DNA of 64,000 nt, from NCBI RefSeq assembly GCF_030733265.1, contig NZ_JASHJI010000007.1:186001-250000 (forward strand), in the 5' to 3' direction. The notes below the pieces were generated by a model. The model was not told the DNA's origin. It worked only from the letters and a program-made list of their open reading frames with translations, and made no database searches. This document shows positions 8,576 through 16,963 of this stretch, in pieces. Origin of the DNA: Roseibium sp. MMSF_3412 (lineage in GTDB: Bacteria; Pseudomonadota; Alphaproteobacteria; Rhizobiales; Stappiaceae). The translations under genes and the position numbers were made by a program. How positions within the stretch are numbered: the first letter of the stretch is position 1; each line of letters begins with the position of its first letter.

Positions 8576-9685
8576 CTACTGGTTCGGAAAGTAGTCCTCG
8601 CAGCTGCCTTCTCGGTAAACGTCGGCGGTGCAACAGTGCAGCCCCCCGCCGAAGGCATAGGCATCGCGCAACTCGACTTCAACGACTTCCATGCCCAGCT
8701 TGTCCATCTGTTCCGCCTGATAGACTTCGGACTTTTCGACACAGACCGTTTTCGGATCGAGGACCAGCACGTTCATCGACAGCCAGACGCTTGAGTAACA
8801 AAGGGGCGGTGGTGAATTATGCGCGGGTTGCGCGGCATCTACGATCTCCCATCCGTTCGCTTCAAACAGACCGCGCTGTTCCGTCGGCAGCCGCCGGTGC
8901 GGGTTGTTCAGGATAAGTCCCGGACGAAGCGGAGTGAATGTGGCGTCGATGTGAATGGGGTAGGGGTCGCCGGGGAAGTTGACCGTATGGACGCGGTGCT
9001 CGGGAAAGTGCCGGCGCAACCACTCGATGCCCTTCAGGTTCGTCGTGAAGCCGTGCTGCACCACGAGATCTCTGCCAAACCGGAGGACATCGGCCGCATC
9101 GAACAGCGGCTCTTCTTCGGTCGTCACAAAGAACTTTTCGGCGGCCCATTGCAGGCGTTTTTCAACACCGATTTTTTCCGAAAGATAGTCCGGATGGTAG
9201 TCGGCATCGGTAAGACGCGGCTTGGGTGCCGCTTCATGCCGGAAATTCGGATCTTCCTCCCAATACTGTTTCAGCAATGGGCGGTAGTTCAGGTATTCGA
9301 ACCAGCGGCAGCGATAGGACATCGTCGCCTCGAGGATTTCCGAGCCGACAGTCAAAAGCACATCGCGTGGCGGCATGCATCCGAACTGGCTGTCGGTGTG
9401 AAAATCGGGTGTGGTGGCGGGTAGAGAATGATCTATCGGCGTCGGCCGGTCGACCCTGATGCCGCGCGCCTCCAGCTGCGCTGCAAAGCGGTCCAGCAAT
9501 TCATTGGCGCGATCGATCGTCTCTTGCGGGCGCCGTCCCCATTGTCCGCGCATGTCGCTGTCTTCCGGGACCTTCGCATCCAGTGCCGGCTCTTCCGGCG
9601 GAATATGGCAATCGTCGGCGCGTCCGACGATGACATGTTTCAAAGGATCCCATTCGTTCCAGCTACTTACGACCGTTTTGTTCAT
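8576..9685 (-). CDS. Amidinotransferase (glycine amidinotransferase-like)
   Basis: 369 residues of the guanidino-modifying enzyme (pentein) fold. The Cys-His-Asp triad of L-arginine:glycine amidinotransferase can be placed: Asp196 in LFDAADVLRFGRD, His245 in PIHIDATF and Cys351 in GGGLHCCTADV, with spacing close to the vertebrate enzyme. It should transfer the amidino group of arginine to an amine acceptor, giving ornithine. The acceptor could be glycine, lysine or an inosamine. The start at 9685 follows GGAGGAAAGA. It converges on the PfkB gene and appears monocistronic; no partner gene for a natural-product pathway is adjacent. Confidence 0.87.
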   Translation of the reverse strand: MNKTVVSSWNEWDPLKHVIVGRADDCHIPPEEPALDAKVPEDSDMRGQWGRRPQETIDRANELLDRFAAQLEARGIRVDRPTPIDHSLPATTPDFHTDSQFGCMPPRDVLLTVGSEILEATMSYRCRWFEYLNYRPLLKQYWEEDPNFRHEAAPKPRLTDADYHPDYLSEKIGVEKRLQWAAEKFFVTTEEEPLFDAADVLRFGRDLVVQHGFTTNLKGIEWLRRHFPEHRVHTVNFPGDPYPIHIDATFTPLRPGLILNNPHRRLPTEQRGLFEANGWEIVDAAQPAHNSPPPLCYSSVWLSMNVLVLDPKTVCVEKSEVYQAEQMDKLGMEVVEVELRDAYAFGGGLHCCTADVYREGSCEDYFPNQ

Positions 9686-10056
9686 TCTTTCCTCCGCCCT
9701 GCAAGGGTCGCAGAAGATAGGAGTTTTCTGTCGTCCCGACAAGGCAGATTCAGACAGGAAGCGGCCTGGCCATCGTGAAACCGGCAGGGAAGAAATTTGT
9801 CTGATTTTGCGCCGGGATTGCAGGGTTGCGCTGGGCGTTTCTTAAGCTTTCTTGCTCAAACTGCAAGGTATTGAATTGAGGCGCGGGCGAGCCGGTAACC
9901 GAGGTGTTGTGTTCCGTTCAACCACGGGCTGGAAATGGCGGTGTTTGAGGTTTTTGACACTATTCCAAAACCTCTGTTGAAAGTAGCGTGTGGAGTGGAC
10001 TTGCGCGACCGGCTCAAAGAGGACGTCGCGACATTCGGAACGAGGGGTGAGCATTC
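9686..10056. other. Divergent intergenic region, amidinotransferase / H-NOX
   Basis: 371 bp containing the promoters of two divergent genes. An inverted repeat, GAGGTTTT at 9947-9954 and AAAACCTC at 9967-9974 with a 12-nt spacer, lies about 85 bp upstream of the H-NOX start and is the only structure I can point to. No short gene is convincing here. Confidence 0.4.
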
Positions 10057-10596
10057 ATGCTGGGCGTCGTTTTCACCGAGTTTATGGAGATGGTCGAGGA
10101 CAAGTTTTCCTTCGACGTCGCCGACGAAATCATGGAACTGTCCGGTGTTGGCAGTGAAACCGGCTTCACGGCAGTGCAGGACTACGATCACAATGACATG
10201 GTCAAACTGGTTGCGGCCCTGCACAAGGTGACCGGCATCGACATCGATACGTTGATTGTCGTCTTTGGAGAGCACCTGTTCGGGCGCTTCACCGTCACGC
10301 ATTCGCATTTCTTCGAAAACACCGGAAGCAGTTTGGATTTCCTGGAGAAGATCGAGGAATACATTCATGTCGAGGTCAAGAAGCTCTACCCGAACGCGGA
10401 ACTGCCGACGTTTCTTTGCGACCGCGTCGATGAAAACAAACTGGTCATGAATTACAGTTCCACACGTCCGTTCGGGGACCTGGCACACGGGCTCATCCAG
10501 GGCTGTGCGGCACATTTCAAAGAAAACCTGACGATCCGGAGGACGGATGAAAACGGTCCCATGAAGGTACAATTCGTCATTAGCCGGGAAAGCTGA
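10057..10596 (+). CDS. H-NOX haem nitric-oxide/oxygen-binding sensor
   Basis: 179 residues, a stand-alone H-NOX domain. The proximal haem ligand is His104 in [12 protein letters not shown] and the haem-propionate motif YxSxR is Tyr133-Ser135-Arg137 in MNYSSTRPF. Bacterial H-NOX proteins bind NO (sometimes O2) in the cytoplasm and modulate a partner kinase or cyclic-di-GMP enzyme encoded beside them. Here the stop overlaps the start of a hybrid histidine kinase (TGATG), so the kinase is the obvious partner. The family usually controls biofilm, motility or symbiosis responses to NO; which applies here is not visible. Confidence 0.95.
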   Translation: MLGVVFTEFMEMVEDKFSFDVADEIMELSGVGSETGFTAVQDYDHNDMVKLVAALHKVTGIDIDTLIVVFGEHLFGRFTVTHSHFFENTGSSLDFLEKIEEYIHVEVKKLYPNAELPTFLCDRVDENKLVMNYSSTRPFGDLAHGLIQGCAAHFKENLTIRRTDENGPMKVQFVISRES

Positions 10597-12326
10597 TGAC
10601 CGAGAACCCGGAAGCATCCAAATGGATCAGGCGCTTTGAAAGGGAAAGGGCCGCGCGCAAGGAGGCCGAGCGTCTTCTGGAGCGCAAGAGCAGTGAACTC
10701 TACGAGATCAACCAGACGCTGAAGGCAACCCTTGCTCAGCTGGAACGTCAGGTTCAGGAACGAACGGCGGAGCTGCAGTCCGCAATGCAGGACGCCGTGT
10801 CCGCTAACGAGGCGAAGTCACAGTTTCTGGCCAACATCAGCCACGAGATCCGCACGCCGATGAACGGTGTGATCGGCATGATCTCGCTGTTGCAGGAAAC
10901 CGGATTGTCGAACGAACAGCAGCGCTATGCCGATGCCGTGCTTTCTTCGGGCGAGGCGCTGCTGACAATCATCAATGACATCCTGGACCTGTCGAAGCTG
11001 GAAGCCGGTCGCATTGACCTTGCCGAAGAGGTTTTCGACCCGCGAAAGGCCGTCGACGGCGTCATCGAGATCCTGACACCTGTCGCCTTCGCCAACAGCA
11101 CGGAATTGGCCTGTCATATCGCACCGGCGGTGTCGTCCAGGGTCGTCGGTGACCCGGGGCGGCTGCGGCAGATCCTGATGAACCTGATCGGAAACGCGAT
11201 CAAATTCACCACAAAGGGAGCCGTTGTGCTGCGGGTCCGGCCGGCCTCTGCATGTGACGGCATTCGCTTCGAGGTCGAAGACACGGGCATCGGAATAGAA
11301 GCCGGCCGGCTTTCCAGACTGTTCGACAAATTCTTTCAGATCGACCAGAGCAATACCCGCCGTCACGGCGGAACGGGTCTTGGCCTTGCGATTTCCAAGC
11401 AGTTGACCGAACTGATGGGAGGTCAGATTGGCGTGGAAAGCCGGCTCGGTGCCGGCAGCACATTCTGGTTGCAGATCCCGTTCGGTTCGGGTCAAATGGA
11501 TACTGAAAAGCGGGAGGCGGGGACACCGCAAGCCCGCGGCGATGTCATTTGCTTCAGTGGTCTTGAACTGGTTGGCCAGGTTTATGGCGCGGCACTTCAG
11601 GATCTTGGATTTACGGTTGCGCATGCCCGCTCAGACGAAGAGGTTCGCCGTCTCCTCGCCGAAAAGAGATACGAGGCGGTTCTTGCCAGCGCCGTGAACA
11701 CCGGGCAACTGGATGATCTTCTCTCCTCCGAACAGCACCGTTCCGTGCCGATCCTGCTGGCAACGACAAGGGATGTCACACCCTTGCCGGCGGCATCCAA
11801 CCTGTCGGTTCTGCCCAAACCCCTTACGCATGAAAGCGTAAGGAGCGCGTTGTTCCCGGAACAGTCCAACACGCGGGCAAAGACGGGGACCGGACACATT
11901 TCGCGACCTGACAATCCCGTCGATGAGCAGACAGATGAACCGCGGCTCAGGGTTCTGATTGTCGAAGACATCGTCACCAACCAGCTTGTCCTGACGGGTT
12001 ATCTCAACACGTTGGGACACCAGGCAGATATCGCAGCGGATGGCCGCCACGCGCTCGCAGCGGTCCAGGAAACCGGCTACGACCTCGTGTTCATGGATAT
12101 GCAGATGCCCGACATGGACGGGTTGGAGGCCACGAGGGCAATACGCAAACTGCCCGGAGCGGCGTCGAGGGTGCCGATCGTCGCGATGACGGCAAATGCG
12201 ATGGCGCAGGATGAGGAAAGCTGTCTTCAGGCGGGAATGGACGGGTTTCTGTCAAAGCCGGTCCGCATCGATCAGATCCGTGCAGCCCTTGCACAGTTTG
12301 CCTCGGCAGCAGCGGACGGCACGTGA
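10596..12326 (+). CDS. Hybrid histidine kinase, H-NOX partner (HnoK-like)
   Basis: 576 residues, no membrane segments. An N-terminal coiled coil (about 12-75) leads to the HisKA domain with His83 in [12 protein letters not shown], then an HATPase domain with N-box near 197-200, DTGIGI at 229-234 and GGTGLGLAI at 258-266. Residues about 313-420 resemble a receiver domain that lacks an acidic pocket and phosphoacceptor Asp. A second, intact receiver follows (about 451-570) with Glu457/Asp458 and phosphoacceptor Asp501 in [11 protein letters not shown]. Cytosolic location and overlap with the H-NOX gene support NO-controlled autophosphorylation. No separate output regulator is adjacent, so the phosphate must go to a distant phosphotransfer protein. 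Confidence 0.93.
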   Translation: MTENPEASKWIRRFERERAARKEAERLLERKSSELYEINQTLKATLAQLERQVQERTAELQSAMQDAVSANEAKSQFLANISHEIRTPMNGVIGMISLLQETGLSNEQQRYADAVLSSGEALLTIINDILDLSKLEAGRIDLAEEVFDPRKAVDGVIEILTPVAFANSTELACHIAPAVSSRVVGDPGRLRQILMNLIGNAIKFTTKGAVVLRVRPASACDGIRFEVEDTGIGIEAGRLSRLFDKFFQIDQSNTRRHGGTGLGLAISKQLTELMGGQIGVESRLGAGSTFWLQIPFGSGQMDTEKREAGTPQARGDVICFSGLELVGQVYGAALQDLGFTVAHARSDEEVRRLLAEKRYEAVLASAVNTGQLDDLLSSEQHRSVPILLATTRDVTPLPAASNLSVLPKPLTHESVRSALFPEQSNTRAKTGTGHISRPDNPVDEQTDEPRLRVLIVEDIVTNQLVLTGYLNTLGHQADIAADGRHALAAVQETGYDLVFMDMQMPDMDGLEATRAIRKLPGAASRVPIVAMTANAMAQDEESCLQAGMDGFLSKPVRIDQIRAALAQFASAAADGT

Positions 12327-12790
12327 CCGAGGCACCGAACCGGTGATTGTTTTGACAGCACAGGATCCTTGTCAGGATCTTCGTGCAACAAAGGTCCGTG
12401 CTGAGGCCAAACTGATAGGCACCACGCTCGCTCAGTTCGCAAGTGCAATATGATGTTCTCAGACTAAAATTTTCATCGAAATTGGCAATCCGGTGGTACA
12501 ACCGAGTTTTGATGGATGTCTTCTGAAACCTGCCGTTGACGGTTGAGCTTTACTTGAAGAACCAGAATTTCTGGGGCGCTGCCGAAGCTGCAATTGTGGT
12601 GTTTTCATTCACAGAACAATAATTCGGCAAAAATCTGAATGTTCCTGCCAAAATTCACCCCACCGCGGGTGGACGTGGCTTCCTGTTCGAGCTGGTTGAA
12701 AATGCGTTTGAACTGCTGCGAGGTCAGATGTGAAATTAATGGGAGAGAGTAATTAATCCGGAGGATAGGTTCATATGAATGTAGTAAAAA
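12327..12790. other. Intergenic region downstream of the hybrid kinase
   Basis: 464 bp with no complete gene. Base composition changes from GC-rich to AT-rich across it, marking the left edge of the AT-rich insert. A short GC-rich patch at about 12645-12731 can be read on both strands without stops for about 30 codons (the plus-strand reading ends in FELLRGQM then TGA) and may be a degraded gene end. No terminator with a clear U-run was found. Confidence 0.35.
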
Positions 12791-13213
12791 TCAACCTCGA
12801 ACAACATTTATAAGTGTGTTGCTATCAAAATAGAGACGACACTCTGCCGGGCGGGCATCGTCAGCTGTTTGCGCTTCCACGATCATGGCTGAATCTGGTT
12901 CTGTCGCGAAAGTCATTAAATCGGCCTCCGCAGGCCCCCACTCAAAAATGCTTCTAAGCGCAGACGTGCTAAATTCTTGAGGAATAACGAAGACATGACC
13001 ATCCCGTTTCGGAACAGTTTTTGCGTTTAGCTTTTGAGCAAAGCGGTTTGTGAACCAGTTGTCCAGAAGTGGATTTGGAACAAAAACTAACCACGGATGA
13101 TTGCCTAGCAGCTTCTGAACCTGCGCGATGATATAATCACTATTAGTTCCGTCTTCATGCCAAGAAATGTTGGGAACCGATGTCAAAATCCAGCCCTCGC
13201 ACCATGTACACAA
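12791..13213 (-). CDS. Hypothetical protein in AT-rich insert; possible C-terminal part of the upstream gene or its partner
   Basis: 140 residues from a TTG codon at 13213; there is no ATG near the 5' end and no good ribosome site (AAGGG about 14 nt upstream). It overlaps the 3' end of the preceding gene by 31 bp in a different frame (-1). Composition is soluble and mixed, with WLVFVPNPLLDNWF and TNRFAQKLNAKTV as memorable stretches. The second resembles the FAQxLA segment found late in some polymorphic-toxin C-terminal domains, which suggests this could be the end of the 303-residue protein split by a frameshift. The alternative is a separate small immunity protein. I do not recognise a family with certainty. 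Confidence 0.45.
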   Translation of the reverse strand: MCTWCEGWILTSVPNISWHEDGTNSDYIIAQVQKLLGNHPWLVFVPNPLLDNWFTNRFAQKLNAKTVPKRDGHVFVIPQEFSTSALRSIFEWGPAEADLMTFATEPDSAMIVEAQTADDARPAECRLYFDSNTLINVVRG

Positions 13214-14094
13214 AGTTTTATAAGACCCTTAAGTATTTCTTTTGGAGATGTCGCATGAACTAGTAAGCGATCTACGCCAACAATACGCCCATTGACCATA
13301 AGTTGACCATCATGGGTGACAAAGCGCAGAATTGACTGTCTAGAATTATTGTTGATGCTAAAGATCGTCATACCGTCTTTAGCTCGTTCACTGCCATACA
13401 TCATTTCAACCCGACCGACCGTTAGCCCACCTGGCCTTCCTTTGACACCAGCTTGAAGGAATTGCCTATTTGGAACCTTAAGAATACGAATTGACCCGAC
13501 TGTACCAATTGCAAGGGTGGATACAACGAACGTATTTCGTGCAATTGCCTCGCCAATAGCTTTATCATTTCCAGTTGCCACTGCAATCTTACCACCTATA
13601 GCGGTCGCGCCTGCAGCAAGCGGATTGAAACCGTGCCCGTTATTAACTCCTGCAAGCTGGGTTAAACCGTCGGTGATCGAATTGACGCCAAGTGTGAAGA
13701 CAGCAGCACCCGCAACTGTTGTGCCTGGTTCAGGCACAATGATACCAATGAAACCAACAGAAGTCTCTATTACGCCTACAACGACATTTACGGAACCCCA
13801 CCCAAGACGGGAGCCAAGTGAAGCATGTGTCTTGTGTATCTTAACTTGAATTGCCTCTTTCAAATTTTCAGCCATCTTGGCGACGCTCATATCGGCCATA
13901 AAATAAGATGAGTCCAATGTAATGGTTTTGGACATTGCGCTATATTCATAGCCATCCATGTCGATCATGCGCTTTAACTGGATTTTATGACCTAGCCCAC
14001 CGTTTTCTTCAGGGGCAACAGTCTGAAGTAATGAGACAGACATTCCTTCATCGTAAACATCAACGAAATAGTTGACTATGTTGTCAATTTCCAT
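13183..14094 (-). CDS. Hypothetical protein with hydrophobic glycine-rich centre, polymorphic-toxin-like
   Basis: 303 residues, AT-rich relative to the rest of the window, so probably acquired. The first 100 residues are polar; about 105-160 is a Gly/Ala/Val-rich hydrophobic region (VNVVVGVIETSVGFIG then VAGAAVFTLGVNSITDG) followed by GFNPLAAGATAIGGK. Such a centre precedes the toxic domain in several polymorphic or type VI effector proteins. The C-terminal part (HDGQLMVNGRIVGVDRLL then LIKLCVHGARAGF) stops just where the next frame begins. No signal peptide and no PAAR or Rhs element is seen nearby. The function is not established; the toxin reading is inference from layout only. Confidence 0.6.
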   Translation of the reverse strand: MEIDNIVNYFVDVYDEGMSVSLLQTVAPEENGGLGHKIQLKRMIDMDGYEYSAMSKTITLDSSYFMADMSVAKMAENLKEAIQVKIHKTHASLGSRLGWGSVNVVVGVIETSVGFIGIIVPEPGTTVAGAAVFTLGVNSITDGLTQLAGVNNGHGFNPLAAGATAIGGKIAVATGNDKAIGEAIARNTFVVSTLAIGTVGSIRILKVPNRQFLQAGVKGRPGGLTVGRVEMMYGSERAKDGMTIFSINNNSRQSILRFVTHDGQLMVNGRIVGVDRLLVHATSPKEILKGLIKLCVHGARAGF

Positions 14095-14199
14095 TTTTCA
14101 ACACCGATCATAATATTCATTAAAACTGAACAAAGCAAAAAAACTTGGAAAGCCTAAGTTGCTCATTAATCAGATTTTACTTTTAGTTGATCACAGTAT

Positions 14200-14523
14200 T
14201 CACAAAACCGATCCTTTTTGCAACGTCTTTCCGGGATAAGTAGGTTCAAAGGCTTGGCCGTCGCAAACTAGTTTTCGATTTAGTTTGAAATAGAAATTTG
14301 GGCTCGCTGCGGTAGTTAAGCTTTTCAACAAATAGCACTTATCGATGTCTGCTTTTTCACTTTCGATAAGTTGGCGGATTGCTTTCGTTGACCCAAAAAT
14401 TTCGTAAGTGCTCTTGTCGTGATCGCATAGGTTGTTGGATTTTTCGTGTTGCAGCGAGTGTCTCAAAAGACCGCATTGCTGACCTTCGTTCAATCCGCAG
14501 CGAAAGCCCGCTTCCCGTCCCAA
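14200..14523 (-). pseudogene. Probable gene fragment at the edge of the AT-rich insert
   Basis: A 107-codon frame without an ATG (it opens at TTG). The first 25 codons are GC-rich and fall in a short inverted-repeat region, whereas the rest (from about 14450 leftward, CDHDKSTYEIFGS to TYPGKTLQKGSVL) has the AT-rich composition of the insert. This looks like the 3' part of a gene whose 5' end was lost when the insert joined its present right flank. I do not recognise the protein. It could also be a real small gene with an unusual start. Confidence 0.3.
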
Positions 14524-14535
14524 TTAGGCTTTCGC
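14500..14535. repeat. Short inverted repeat at insert boundary
   Basis: GCGAAAGCC at 14500-14508 and GGCTTTCGC at 14527-14535 are exact inverted copies separated by 18 nt. The site coincides with the switch from AT-rich to GC-rich DNA. It may be an intergenic repeat unit or the trace of the recombination that placed the insert. Confidence 0.3.
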
Positions 14536-14841
14536 CTTGCACCGGCTTCGATCAGCTTGTTGGGAATGTCTCTTGCCTGAACCGAACCGTCCAATTGACG
14601 AAAGTGTCGCCATGCCTCAGTCGATCATTGCAGTGGTACCGGTATCGAGGCGAGCGCTTGGGCGGCGACAAGCGGATGACGACCGCTCCCCGGACGCCAT
14701 GTCGTGCAATGCGCCAAACGACTGAAGACTTGGCAGCGGTCCATTTCGGACATCATCTTCAAACTTCATGGATATCGACCCAGACCGATACGCGTCACAA
14801 CACGCCTGCCAGTCAGCGGCCCTGGCCCGGTCCAACGGCAA
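14536..14841. other. Intergenic region downstream of metC
   Basis: About 300 bp of normal GC-rich DNA between the insert edge and the end of metC. No terminator, RNA gene or convincing reading frame was recognised. Confidence 0.35.
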
Positions 14842-16008
14842 CTAGATCGACGTCAGCGCCTGTTCAAGGTCCGAAACAAGGTCGGCTTCGTGTTCGATCC
14901 CGACCGAGAGCCGCAGCAGGTTTTCCGGAACGTTTGTAACGTCGCCCTCGATCGTGAAGCGGTGTTCCACGAGGCTCTCCGTACCGCCGAGCGATGTGGC
15001 GCGCTGGAAGACGTCGAGACTGCCGGCAACCCGGAGCGCCTCTTCCTTGCCGCCCTTGACCCGAATGGACATCAGCGAGCCGAAACCGCCGGTCATCTGG
15101 GACTTGGCGAGATCATGATGCGGGTGACCGGGGAGGCCGGGATAGAGAACGGCGTCAATTTTCGGATGGTTTTCAAGAGATTTTGCGAGCGCCATCGTGT
15201 TGGCATTCATGCGCTCGACCCGGAGCGCCAGTGTTCTGAGGCCGCGCAGGAGCAGCCAGGCCTCGAACGAGCCGAGGATGGCACCGGCGATCTGGCGTTC
15301 TTCGCAAATGAATCTCCAGGCTTCGCTGTCCGGATCACTTGTGGAGACGACACCCCCCAGAATGTCCGAATGACCGTTGAGTGCCTTGGTCGCCGAATGC
15401 ATGACAAGATCCGCACCCAGGGCAAGCGGTTTCAGGATCAGAGGCGTCGCCGCCGTCGCGTCGACGGCAAGCAGCGCGCCGTGCGCCTTGCACAGTTCTG
15501 AAATCCGGCGGATATCGGCAACCTTCAGATAGGGGTTGCTCGGAACTTCCAGCCAGACCATGTCGGGCTTCGTGATCGAAACCTCGTCGTGAACGCTTTC
15601 GAAATTGCTGGCGTCAGCCTCTACGAGGGCAATATTGTTGCGCGCGCAGTGCTTGCGCAGGAACAGGGTCGTGCCCCAGTAAATGCCGGATTGCACCAGC
15701 AACGTGCCACCGGGTTTGACGCTGCGGACGACGGCCGCGATCGCCGCCATTCCCGATGCAAACAGGCGGCTATCGGCCCCGTCCTCCAGCGTCGCGATCA
15801 GCTTCTCCGCCTTGAGATAAAGATCGTTGCTGTCGCGGCTGTAGATGTGTCCGGACCGGATCGGCGCGTAGTCTTCGTCGCGCACGAAGGTCGTCGCGGT
15901 CTGGATCGGAGGAACCACCGCGCCTGTTGCAGGATCGAACCCGCCGCCTGCATGGGCAAGAAGACTGTCTGGATGAAGGCCGGAATTCGGACGCGGTGAT
16001 TTGGACAT
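14842..16008 (-). CDS. metC: Cystathionine beta-lyase
   Basis: 388 residues of the Cys/Met-metabolism PLP enzyme family (fold type I). The PLP lysine is Lys208 in MHSATKALNGHSD, the pyridine-nitrogen Asp is Asp183 in VDATAATP, and the phosphate-binding SGMAAI loop is at 85-90. It would cleave cystathionine or cystine-like sulphur amino acids to homocysteine or thiol, pyruvate and ammonia. The start lies 43 bp after the stop of an ABC permease gene, so it is the last gene of the transport operon, suggesting that the transporter brings in a sulphur-containing amino acid. Cystathionine gamma-lyase/synthase activity cannot be excluded by eye. Confidence 0.87.
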   Translation of the reverse strand: MSKSPRPNSGLHPDSLLAHAGGGFDPATGAVVPPIQTATTFVRDEDYAPIRSGHIYSRDSNDLYLKAEKLIATLEDGADSRLFASGMAAIAAVVRSVKPGGTLLVQSGIYWGTTLFLRKHCARNNIALVEADASNFESVHDEVSITKPDMVWLEVPSNPYLKVADIRRISELCKAHGALLAVDATAATPLILKPLALGADLVMHSATKALNGHSDILGGVVSTSDPDSEAWRFICEERQIAGAILGSFEAWLLLRGLRTLALRVERMNANTMALAKSLENHPKIDAVLYPGLPGHPHHDLAKSQMTGGFGSLMSIRVKGGKEEALRVAGSLDVFQRATSLGGTESLVEHRFTIEGDVTNVPENLLRLSVGIEHEADLVSDLEQALTSI

Positions 16009-16051
16009 GAGACCTTGACGTGTTGCGATGCAGCTTGAAAAACGGCTGGTG

Positions 16052-16963
16052 TCAGCGTTTCAGGTGACGGGTGAGACGCGCTTCGATCTTGTCCCAGACC
16101 CGGCGAAGTGTTTCCACGATCATGAGATAGATGACCGCCGCCCAGATATAGGCCTGGAAGTCGTAGGTGCGGGAATAGGCGCGCCGGGTTTCCCCCATGA
16201 TATCGTAGATCGTGATGATGGCAGCAATGGCCGATCCCTTGATCATGAGAATGATCTCGTTGCCATAGGGTCGCAGCGCTACCATGAGCGCCTGGGGCAG
16301 AATGACCTTGAAGAAGGTCACGGGCCTGTTGAGACCCAGCGCGGCCGCGCCCTCCCACTGGCCTTTTGCGATATTCTGGATCGCACCGCGCAGGATTTCC
16401 GCCTGATAGGCAGCCGTGTTCAGCGAGAACGCAAAGACGACACAGTAGAACGCATCCCGGAAGAACCACCACAGGCCAACCGATTGCAGTTCGGGCCGGA
16501 AGGACCCGAAACCGTAATAGATCAAAAAGGTCTGGGCGAGCAAAGGCGTTCCGCGGAAGAAATAGACATAGGCATAGGCGGGTGCGGAAAAGACTTTCCA
16601 CTTCGACGACCGCGCCAGTGCGATCGGAATGGACAGCAGGGCACCGAAGAGAAGCGACAGGCCGACAATCTGAAGCGTAACCAGAAAGCCTTCGACATAT
16701 TTGGCGCCGTATCTTTCCAGAAAGCTGTCGAATTCATGCGTTTCCAGTTGTGCATCCGCCCAGGTCGCCCAGTCTGCGGGAAGGTAAGGGCGCAGGGCTT
16801 CCAGGATCGGTTTTTCAAGATTGCCGATCAGGTAGGCGACGAGCGAGATGCCGGCGACGATCCAAAGAGCCATGAGCACATGACCGGCAATCCTGGCATT
16901 GGTCCACGGGCGGGGCGGGGCCGGAGGCGGTTTCAGCCCGGTTGTCGGGTTCGGGGCAATCAT
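16052..16963 (-). CDS. Polar amino acid ABC transporter permease (HisM-type)
   Basis: 303 residues with an N-terminal helix (about 27-50) before the permease core; the family segment YVEGFLVTLQIVGLSLLFGA begins the transmembrane domain and the cytoplasmic EAA loop reads GAAALGLNRPVTFFKVILPQA. It forms half of the inner-membrane pore with the permease encoded just upstream (4-bp overlap). No ATP-binding subunit is present in this operon, so the pair must use one encoded elsewhere. Confidence 0.92.
   Translation of the reverse strand: MIAPNPTTGLKPPPAPPRPWTNARIAGHVLMALWIVAGISLVAYLIGNLEKPILEALRPYLPADWATWADAQLETHEFDSFLERYGAKYVEGFLVTLQIVGLSLLFGALLSIPIALARSSKWKVFSAPAYAYVYFFRGTPLLAQTFLIYYGFGSFRPELQSVGLWWFFRDAFYCVVFAFSLNTAAYQAEILRGAIQNIAKGQWEGAAALGLNRPVTFFKVILPQALMVALRPYGNEIILMIKGSAIAAIITIYDIMGETRRAYSRTYDFQAYIWAAVIYLMIVETLRRVWDKIEARLTRHLKR

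Noticed and set aside
12760-14540. Prophage or integrative element
   Set aside because: No integrase, tRNA end, phage structural gene or long flanking direct repeat was found; composition alone supports only a small transferred insert.
14617-14841. 74-codon minus-strand frame just downstream of metC
   Set aside because: No ribosome site, no recognisable motif and no composition signal; treated as non-coding.
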